64,000 bases of DNA, taken from positions 1 to 64,000 of the forward strand of contig NZ_JACBGE010000008.1 in the NCBI RefSeq assembly GCF_021401345.1, given 5' to 3'. A model generated the notes under the pieces. The model ran no database searches. It was given only the letters and a program-made list of their open reading frames with translations, and was not told the origin of the DNA. Made by a program: the position numbers and the translations under genes. Numbering within the stretch: position 1 is the stretch's first letter; each line of letters starts with the position of its first letter. Origin of the DNA: Hydrogenophaga sp. NFH-34. GTDB taxonomy: Bacteria; Pseudomonadota; Gammaproteobacteria; Burkholderiales; Burkholderiaceae_C. This document shows positions 58,053-64,000 of the stretch, one piece after another.

Positions 58053-58508
58053 ATGTCCCTCGAAATCGACGACAAGGCCTGGCGCCTCATCACGGCGCTG
58101 CAGGCCGACGGCCGCGCCTCGCTCAAGGCCCTGGCGGCGGAGGTCGGGCTGTCCGTGCCCGCGACCCAGGAACGGCTGCGCCGCCTGCAGGACGCGGGGG
58201 TGGTGCGCGGTGTGCGCGCCGACATCGATCCCGAAGCGGTGGGCTACGGGGTGGGCGCCATCATCGGCATCCACGCGCCGCAGCCCGGCAAACAACCCCT
58301 GCTGGACAAGCTGCGCGCCAGCCCCGAAGTGCTGGAATGCCACCACGTCAGCGGGCAGGATTCCTACCTGATCCGCGTCGTGGCGCGCGACCTGCGCGAC
58401 CTGGAGCGCTTCATCGCGGGCATCACCGGGTACGGCGAAACCCGCACCTCGATCATTTTTTCGACCCCGATCGAGCGCCGGGGGCTGGCGCGGCCCGCGT
58501 CGACCTGA
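58053..58508 (+). CDS. Lrp/AsnC family transcriptional regulator
   Basis: A 151-residue Lrp/AsnC protein. The HTH is LKALAAEVGLSVPATQERLRRLQDAGVV (spread over residues 22-50), and the RAM domain includes GIHAPQPGKQPLLD and VLECHHVSGQDSYLIRV. The start at 58053 (MSLEIDDKAWRL) fits the family; 57987 would add a non-homologous leader inside the control region. It probably responds to an amino acid exported by the divergent LysE protein. Confidence 0.9.
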   Translation: MSLEIDDKAWRLITALQADGRASLKALAAEVGLSVPATQERLRRLQDAGVVRGVRADIDPEAVGYGVGAIIGIHAPQPGKQPLLDKLRASPEVLECHHVSGQDSYLIRVVARDLRDLERFIAGITGYGETRTSIIFSTPIERRGLARPAST

Positions 58509-58590
58509 TCGCTGGGCTTGGGCCATCGCGGGGATGCGACTATCCTTGCAGGCAGACCCGCCCCGAACGACGACCCGCTCCGGAGTTTTC

Positions 58591-59457
58591 ATGGCCAGCG
58601 ATCAGGACACCGTGCGCGTGCTGCGCGCGATCTTCAACGACATGCCGCGTGCGCCGCAGGGCCTCACGGGCGAGCAGACCGTGTCCTGGATCCGCGACAC
58701 CCTGCGCAGCTACGCGGGCGGCGAGATGGCCTACATGATCGAGAACATCACGCGCAACGCGATGCTCGACATCGTGCTGCGGCTGCGCGAAGACGGCTAC
58801 CTCAAGGACGACGCCGCTTTCGAAAACACACTCGGGCAACTGGCCACGCCGGCGGGCCGCCAGACCTTCATGGACTGGTGCATCCAGGCGCAGAAAAGTG
58901 TGGACGCCACCGCGCGCCTGCTCAACCGGGCCAAGCGCTCGGTCACCGAGCCGGCGCCGGCCTTTGCCCCCTCGCTGTCCGATGTGCGCCGCTTCGTCGC
59001 GGGCGAACCCAGCGGGCCGGGCCCGCTGTTTCACGAGTACGTCGCGCGCGAGGATGTGCAGGGCGTGGGCGTCTTCGAGCAGGCGCCCGAGCGCGTGCAC
59101 GAGTTCGACTGGGGCTTCGTGGTCGAAGAGCCCGCCGCCTGGCACGTCTACCTGCCCCAGGCCTGGCGGCAAGGCACGGTGGCCTACTTCGAGCGGTTTC
59201 TGCTGGCTTGGTACCAGGAGGCGGGCACCGGGATGGACGCGCCACCGGAAGGGGGCAACCTGCCGGAGGGCCTGATGGTGGAGCCCGGCATCGGCAGCTT
59301 TTCGTGCCTCACGCTTATCGCCCCGCCGGAAGCGGTTTCGCCCGCACTGCGGCGCTGGCTGGGCGAGGTGTTCATCGCCCAGATGCTGCCGCCGATGGCC
59401 GGCCGTGCGCTGGACGACGACTACGACTTTCCGCTCGGCCTGCCGGCGGTGTTCTGA
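58591..59457 (+). CDS. Hypothetical protein, 288 aa
   Basis: A soluble protein opening MASDQDTVRVLRAIFNDMPRA, with a helical first half (EMAYMIENITRNAMLDIVLRL) and a second half rich in aromatic residues (FDWGFVVEEPAAWHVYLPQ). No domain was recognised. CGGAG lies 7 nt before the ATG. It converges with the Tle1-like effector operon. Confidence 0.7.
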   Translation: MASDQDTVRVLRAIFNDMPRAPQGLTGEQTVSWIRDTLRSYAGGEMAYMIENITRNAMLDIVLRLREDGYLKDDAAFENTLGQLATPAGRQTFMDWCIQAQKSVDATARLLNRAKRSVTEPAPAFAPSLSDVRRFVAGEPSGPGPLFHEYVAREDVQGVGVFEQAPERVHEFDWGFVVEEPAAWHVYLPQAWRQGTVAYFERFLLAWYQEAGTGMDAPPEGGNLPEGLMVEPGIGSFSCLTLIAPPEAVSPALRRWLGEVFIAQMLPPMAGRALDDDYDFPLGLPAVF

Positions 59458-59482
59458 GCGGGCGCGGGCCTGCCGTGGGCGG

Positions 59483-60811
59483 TCAGCGCCCCCGGACCAT
59501 CGGCTCGTGTTCCGGGACTGGCAGCGGTGTTCGGGCCAGGTGCGCTGCGGGGGTGACGGCCTGGGTGGGGTCGGGCGCCGGCTCGGTCAGCAAGCGCTGC
59601 AGCGGCATTTCCTGCAGCAGGCCCGAGTGGTGCAGCACCCCGATCTGGCGCTGGTCCGCGCTCAGCAGGAACTGCGGCGGGGCATTCGCCGGGCTGTAGC
59701 CGGCCGAGCGGCACACGCAGCCGGCCGCGATGCGCTCGCAGGCCAGCCGGTCATGGCCCAGCGCCTGCAGGCGCGGCCCCACCTCGCGCTGGAACCGCTC
59801 CAGCCAGGCCTCGTGCGCCGGTGGCACCTGAGGTGCCACCCCGATGCGCCCCTGGGCGGGGTCGTCGTGGCGCCATTGCGCCTGGCGGCGCCCGTGCTTG
59901 TCTTCCAGCACGTCGCCGTTGCGGGCGGTCTGCCAGACCTCGGTGTACAGCCGCTGTGGCGCCTGCGGGTCATGGCGGCGCTCGGGCGGCACATCGGCGA
60001 TGCCCACGCCCCGGTGCTGGAAATACGCCGTCATGCCTTCGAGCACATGGGCCGCCGTGCCCTGGGCGTCGTAGCCGCCACCGACGCCGACATGGTTGCC
60101 CGGGTGGCGCACCTGCGTCACGCGCGGATCGTTGACGGGGTACAGCGGGCGGAAGTCGCTGCGGTGCTCGTGCTCGGCGATCACCGACAGCACCTGGCCC
60201 TGCACGTTGGGCGGGATGTGCATCGGTGCGGTCACGAAACGCGCCACGGGATCGATCAGCGCCATCGCGGTGACGGGGATGCTGCCCGGCGGGGCCAGCA
60301 CCTGGCCATCGGGCGCCACCAGACCGCGTTCGTGGAGCAACTGGGCGAAGCGGATGGCGGAGGCTGCGCCGCGGCTGAAGCCGGCAACGGCCACGCCCAG
60401 GTCGCTCACCTGGGCGCCGGGGGTGGTCTTGAGGTAGTCGATGGCGACATCGCTGAAGTCGCGGTAGGCCTTTTCGGCGGCGGCCTGGATCGCGTCGGTG
60501 GGGAAGAAGGCGGCTTGCAGCGGACCGCCCTGGTCGCCGCCGGTGCCGACACCGGGGTAGTAGCGAGCCCTTATGCCTGCATTGCTTTCTGCGGCCTCTC
60601 TGGCCTGCATACCCAATTGACTGATGTTGGTCGGATACGGATCGCCGGAAAGCTTGAGGTTGGCCTCATCGTTGTGGGTGCCATCAAAGGCGGCGAAGAA
60701 CGTGAAGCGGGTGGCGCAGCCCTGCGTTCCTGCGGTTTCCATGGCTTGCCGCGCGGCCGGCAGGCGGGCCAGCTCTTGCGGCGTCAGTTCCCGGACAAAG
60801 GACGTTCCCAT
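59483..60811 (-). CDS. DUF2235 lipase, Tle1-like T6SS effector candidate
   Basis: A 442-residue DUF2235 hydrolase. Diagnostic residues: FFAAFDGTHND near the start, the GxSxG-type nucleophile block VAGFSRGAASAIRF, the acid in MALIDPVARF and the His block HPGNHVGVGGGYD. This is the Tle1 phospholipase pattern. The gene follows a lipoprotein gene by 8 bp; Tle1 effectors are usually paired with a periplasmic lipoprotein immunity protein. No VgrG, PAAR or T6SS structural gene is in the window, so this is an orphan candidate. Confidence 0.8.
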   Translation of the reverse strand: MGTSFVRELTPQELARLPAARQAMETAGTQGCATRFTFFAAFDGTHNDEANLKLSGDPYPTNISQLGMQAREAAESNAGIRARYYPGVGTGGDQGGPLQAAFFPTDAIQAAAEKAYRDFSDVAIDYLKTTPGAQVSDLGVAVAGFSRGAASAIRFAQLLHERGLVAPDGQVLAPPGSIPVTAMALIDPVARFVTAPMHIPPNVQGQVLSVIAEHEHRSDFRPLYPVNDPRVTQVRHPGNHVGVGGGYDAQGTAAHVLEGMTAYFQHRGVGIADVPPERRHDPQAPQRLYTEVWQTARNGDVLEDKHGRRQAQWRHDDPAQGRIGVAPQVPPAHEAWLERFQREVGPRLQALGHDRLACERIAAGCVCRSAGYSPANAPPQFLLSADQRQIGVLHHSGLLQEMPLQRLLTEPAPDPTQAVTPAAHLARTPLPVPEHEPMVRGR

Positions 60812-60819
60812 AGGGCACC

Positions 60820-61323
60820 TCAGCGGGACGGCGCGTTCGGGAAGATCTCGTAGGCCTGGGCAAACTTGGAGCGCCAGGTCCTGAGAATCGGGGGCGCACC
60901 GTAGGCCGGCTTGCGTTCGGGGGTGACCACGTAGACATACAGCTGCGGGCCGTCGATGACGAAGGTCAGCTCGTGGTCGGTCATGTCGCGGGGCAGGCGT
61001 TGGCGCAGGTCCACGCGCTGCTCGAAGACTTCACCGGTGGCTTTGAGCCGCCACTTCACGGACAGGAATTCCCCCACGGGCATGGGGCCGTTGACGCCCC
61101 ATGAATTGCCTATGCCTTTGTCATCCCGGGAGTTGGCCCGCGTTGGTGCGTATTGGTCTCCGTAGCTGAACGCCAGCAGTTCGGCTTGTTGGGCCCAGCC
61201 GTCGTTCCAGCCTTCATAGCTGAAGGCGTGCGAGACCAGCTTCGGTCCGGTGGCGCAGGCGGCCAGCGCCCAGAGCAGGCCGAGCGTGGCCAGTCCGCGG
61301 GCAAAGACGTGCTGGATCGACAT
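60820..61323 (-). CDS. Lipoprotein, probable Tle1 immunity protein
   Basis: A 167-residue lipoprotein. The signal ends LGLLWALAACATGPK (lipobox LAAC), then SYGDQYAPTRANS and GVNGPMPVGEFLSVKWRLK, and RVDLRQRLPRDMTDHELTF with QLYVYVVTPERK. These blocks recall immunity lipoproteins adjacent to Tle1-type effectors. GGAGGAG lies before the ATG at 61323. Periplasmic location would neutralise a lipase delivered to the periplasm. Confidence 0.75.
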   Translation of the reverse strand: MSIQHVFARGLATLGLLWALAACATGPKLVSHAFSYEGWNDGWAQQAELLAFSYGDQYAPTRANSRDDKGIGNSWGVNGPMPVGEFLSVKWRLKATGEVFEQRVDLRQRLPRDMTDHELTFVIDGPQLYVYVVTPERKPAYGAPPILRTWRSKFAQAYEIFPNAPSR

Positions 61324-61461
61324 CTGTTTTTCTCCTCCCTGTCCGGCCAAGACAGGCTTGGCGAATCTGAGAGCATAAAACAATGCCTTGGTATTCATTT
61401 TGGGCAACTGCCGGCCGGCGGGTCCCGCTGGGGGCGGCTGCAGGGGGCAGGCGTGCCGGGC

Positions 61462-62394
61462 TCAATGCCAGGCGGCTTCCAGCGCAGCCAGGGCGCTGGC
61501 GATGACAGGTTCTCCGGCCCGTTCGGCCAGGTACACGAAGGCCAGCTCGCATTCGAGCGCCACCTGGTCGGCGATCACCAGGCCGTGTGCCTGGGCCTCG
61601 CGCATGGCGATGGCGTCGCGCACCAGCGAGAGGCCGACGCCGCTCTTGACCAGGTCGAGCATGGACGCTTCCTGGTCCACCAGGGCGACGCGGCGCGGCG
61701 ACAGGCCGGTGAGCGAGCCCGGGCCGAACACGCGCCGCTGCAGCCGGTGGTGCGCGCTGGCAGCGGGCGTCGCCAGCCAGGGCAGGGCGGCCAGCGCTTT
61801 CCAGTCCTTGCCGCGCACCTGGGGGCCCCAGCCGGCCGGGGCCAGCACGCGGTAGGTGAAGTGCGTGAGCGGGCGCAGTTGGAACGGCGCGCCCACCGGG
61901 TCGTGCGGCAGATCGAGAAAAAAGCCGACGTCGAGCTCGCCACGGCCCACGCGGGCCAGCACGTCGCCGCTCATGCCCTGGCCCAGTTCGGTGCCGACCT
62001 GCGGCGCCAGTTCGACCAGGTGCCGCAGAAAGCCCCCCAGGCGGGTGAATTCCGGGTCGAGGATGGTGCCGATGCGCAGTGTGCCGCGCACCGTCTGGTG
62101 CAGGGTGGCGGCGGCCTGGGCGACATCGGCCAGCGCGGCCAGCGCTTTTTCCGCCACCGGCAGCAGGGCCGCACCGTCGGCGGTGAGGGCCATGCCGCGC
62201 GGCGTGCGGTCGAACAGGCGCAGCCCGGTAGTTTCGGCCAGGGCCTTGAGCTGCAGGCTCACTGCGGGCTGGCTCAGGCACAGTTGCTGGGCCGCGCGCG
62301 AAACGTGGCCTTCGCGGGCCACGGCCACGAAGGCGCGCAGCGCCTGGGGGTCGGGGGTGTGCGGAAAAGCCGGGCTGGGGCGGCGGTTTGTCAT
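61462..62394 (-). CDS. LysR family transcriptional regulator
   Basis: A 310-residue LysR protein. HTH: LRAFVAVAREGHVSRAAQQL and LSQPAVSLQLKALAETTGL; effector domain from LRIGTILDPEFTRLGG. It is divergent from the GMC oxidoreductase at 62529, with an inverted repeat in the gap, and probably regulates it. Confidence 0.88.
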   Translation of the reverse strand: MTNRRPSPAFPHTPDPQALRAFVAVAREGHVSRAAQQLCLSQPAVSLQLKALAETTGLRLFDRTPRGMALTADGAALLPVAEKALAALADVAQAAATLHQTVRGTLRIGTILDPEFTRLGGFLRHLVELAPQVGTELGQGMSGDVLARVGRGELDVGFFLDLPHDPVGAPFQLRPLTHFTYRVLAPAGWGPQVRGKDWKALAALPWLATPAASAHHRLQRRVFGPGSLTGLSPRRVALVDQEASMLDLVKSGVGLSLVRDAIAMREAQAHGLVIADQVALECELAFVYLAERAGEPVIASALAALEAAWH

Positions 62395-62409
62395 TTGCGC
62401 AGCTTATAT

Positions 62410-62432
62410 CAATGCTTGCTGAATCTCATTGG
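62410..62432. promoter_or_regulatory. Candidate LysR operator
   Basis: CAATG (62410-62414) and CATTG (62427-62431) are inverted arms 12 nt apart, extended by ATC/GGAT on the outside with one bulge. They lie in the gap between the LysR gene and the divergent GMC gene. Confidence 0.4.
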
Positions 62433-62528
62433 ATTCCGGGCGCTGCCTGCGGCACACTGCGCAGCACGGGCCCGTTTTCATCAAACGGGCAAATGATCAG
62501 AGCCCGGCAGGGCCGAGGAGACAGCGGC

Positions 62529-64000
62529 ATGAGCGACACCACTTTCGACCACATCGTCATCGGCGCGGGCACGGCGGGTTGCCTGCTGGCCAACCGGCTC
62601 AGCGCCGACCCGGCGCGGCGGGTGCTGCTGGTCGAGGCTGGCCGCAAGGACGATTACCACTGGATCCACATCCCCGTGGGCTATCTCTATTGCATCGGCA
62701 ACCCGCGCACCGACTGGCTCTACCAGACCGAGCCCGACGCGGGCCTCAATGGCCGCCGGCTGCGTTATCCGCGCGGCAAGACGCTGGGGGGCTGCTCCAG
62801 CATCAACGGCATGATCTACATGCGCGGTCAGGCGCGCGACTATGACCAGTGGGCGCAGCTGACGGGCGACGACCAGTGGCGCTGGGCGAACTGCCTGCCC
62901 GACTTCATGGCGCACGAAGACCACTGGCGGCTCGATGCACGCCACGAGGGCCTGACCGACCCCGCCTTTGCTGCCCTGCACGGCAACCGGGCGACCGGTG
63001 GTGGCGGGGAATGGCGCGTGGAAAAGCAGCGCCTGCGCTGGGACATCCTGGACGCCTTTGCCCAGGCGGCGCAGCAGGCCGGCCTGCCGGCCACCGACGA
63101 CTTCAACCGCGGCGACAACGAGGGCGTGGGCTATTTCGAGGTCAACCAGCGCGCCGGCTGGCGCTGGAACGCCAGCAAGGCTTTTTTGCGGCCGGTTCGG
63201 CAGCGCCCTAACCTGACGGTCTGGACCGAGGCACAGGTCGAACGCCTGCGGCTGGAGCGTGACGCGGCGGGCGCGCTGCGCTGCACGGGGGGCGACATCG
63301 TGCGTCGCGGCCAGCGCGTGAGCGTGTCGGCCACCCGCGAGGTGGTGCTCAGTGCCGGCAGCATCGGCTCGGTGCAGATTCTGCAGCTCTCGGGCATCGG
63401 CCCGGCCGCCGTGCTGCAGGCTGCGGGCGTGCCGGTGGTGCACGAGCTGCCGGGCGTGGGCGAAAACCTGCAGGACCATCTGCAGATCCGCTCGGTCTAC
63501 AAGGTGCAGGGCGCGCAGACGCTCAACACGCTGGCGAATTCGCTCTGGGGGCAGGCCCGCATCGGGCTGGAATACGCGCTGCGGCGCAGCGGGCCCATGA
63601 GCATGGCGCCCAGCCAGCTGGGCGCGTTCACCCGCAGCGACCCGGCCCAGCCGCACGCCAACATCCAGTACCACGTGCAGCCGCTCAGCCTGGACGCCTT
63701 CGGCGAGCCGCTGCACCCGTTCCCGGCTTTCACGGCCAGTGTGTGCAACCTCAACCCGAGCAGCCGCGGGCACGTGCGCATCCGCAGTGCGCGCTTCGAG
63801 GACGCGCCGGCCATCGCACCGAACTACCTCAGCACGGCCGCAGACCGCCAGGTGGCGGCCGACAGCCTGCGTGTCACGCGCCGCATCGTCGGCCAGCCGG
63901 CGCTGGCGAAATACCGGCCGGAAGAATTCAAGCCCGGACCGCAGTACCAGAGCGACGAAGAGCTGGCGCGCCTGGCCGGCGACATCGCCAGCACCATCTT
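62529..64000 (+). CDS. GMC oxidoreductase (choline dehydrogenase-like), cut by window end
   Basis: An open frame of 490 codons from the ATG at 62529 to the right edge without a stop. The N-terminus HIVIGAGTAGCLLANRL is the FAD motif, followed by VLLVEAGRKDD and the GMC signatures YPRGKTLGGCSSINGMIYMR and VLSAGSIGSVQILQLSGIGP (PS00623/PS00624). The catalytic His/Asn region lies beyond the edge. It oxidises an alcohol with FAD. GCCGAGGAG lies upstream. It is divergent from the LysR gene at 61462. Confidence 0.88.
   Translation, partial: MSDTTFDHIVIGAGTAGCLLANRLSADPARRVLLVEAGRKDDYHWIHIPVGYLYCIGNPRTDWLYQTEPDAGLNGRRLRYPRGKTLGGCSSINGMIYMRGQARDYDQWAQLTGDDQWRWANCLPDFMAHEDHWRLDARHEGLTDPAFAALHGNRATGGGGEWRVEKQRLRWDILDAFAQAAQQAGLPATDDFNRGDNEGVGYFEVNQRAGWRWNASKAFLRPVRQRPNLTVWTEAQVERLRLERDAAGALRCTGGDIVRRGQRVSVSATREVVLSAGSIGSVQILQLSGIGPAAVLQAAGVPVVHELPGVGENLQDHLQIRSVYKVQGAQTLNTLANSLWGQARIGLEYALRRSGPMSMAPSQLGAFTRSDPAQPHANIQYHVQPLSLDAFGEPLHPFPAFTASVCNLNPSSRGHVRIRSARFEDAPAIAPNYLSTAADRQVAADSLRVTRRIVGQPALAKYRPEEFKPGPQYQSDEELARLAGDIASTI

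Overview
The window is high-GC bacterial DNA (one stretch near 23.1-24.6 kb is visibly richer in A/T). It most likely comes from a Comamonadaceae member of the Burkholderiales, Hydrogenophaga-like; the genus is inference. Support for this: methionine synthase split into a short MetH1 and a long MetH2, an SAH riboswitch before metH2, a glnK-amtB pair, glcEF, many LysR regulators, and TACAAT-type -10 boxes very close to start codons. No rRNA, tRNA or CRISPR array was seen.

Layout. 0-10.3 kb is a catabolic island: the end of a LIV-type ABC ATPase, its binding protein, three FAD_binding_2 flavoproteins in a row with a small membrane protein between the first two, and an SDR. An oppositely oriented Gfo/Idh dehydrogenase and second SDR follow, with a divergent LysR regulator. 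10.3-22.5 kb is mostly housekeeping: a glutamine amidotransferase, RecQ with an odd in-frame insertion, a rhodanese, metH1, a membrane glycosyltransferase joined through a frameshift to a pectate-lyase-10-like domain, a TerC protein behind a manganese riboswitch, tandem REP-like repeats, a cNMP-binding protein, pirin and an RlmN paralogue.

22.5-26.6 kb is the accessory region: an IS110-family fragment, an integrase-less array of integron cassettes with recognisable attC sites, decayed remnants, and a divergent pair of an unknown gene and an HTH regulator with its own operator-like repeats. 26.6-44.8 kb returns to core functions: SAH riboswitch and metH2, a papain-like lipoprotein, a two-component system, comM, a sigma-54/NtrC-type promoter before glnK-amtB, glcEF, DUF3597, glutathione peroxidase, a degenerate receiver protein, lplT and alr.

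44.8-51.8 kb is a probable regulon: a promoter overlapped by a GGGGTA/TACCCC operator, an RND efflux pump, a DUF2892 protein, a SLAC1-type transporter, a CsoR-family repressor that keeps only one of the usual metal/thiol ligands, and a TauE/SafE exporter. 51.8-64 kb holds assorted membrane, regulatory and metabolic genes, an orphan T6SS-type lipase effector (Tle1-like) with a lipoprotein immunity candidate, and a GMC oxidoreductase cut by the window end.

The strongest candidates for new biology are the cassette array with its unknown proteins, the glycosyltransferase/lyase fusion, and the CsoR-like regulon with its atypical sensor. Two riboswitches carry an expression platform that can be read directly from base pairing.
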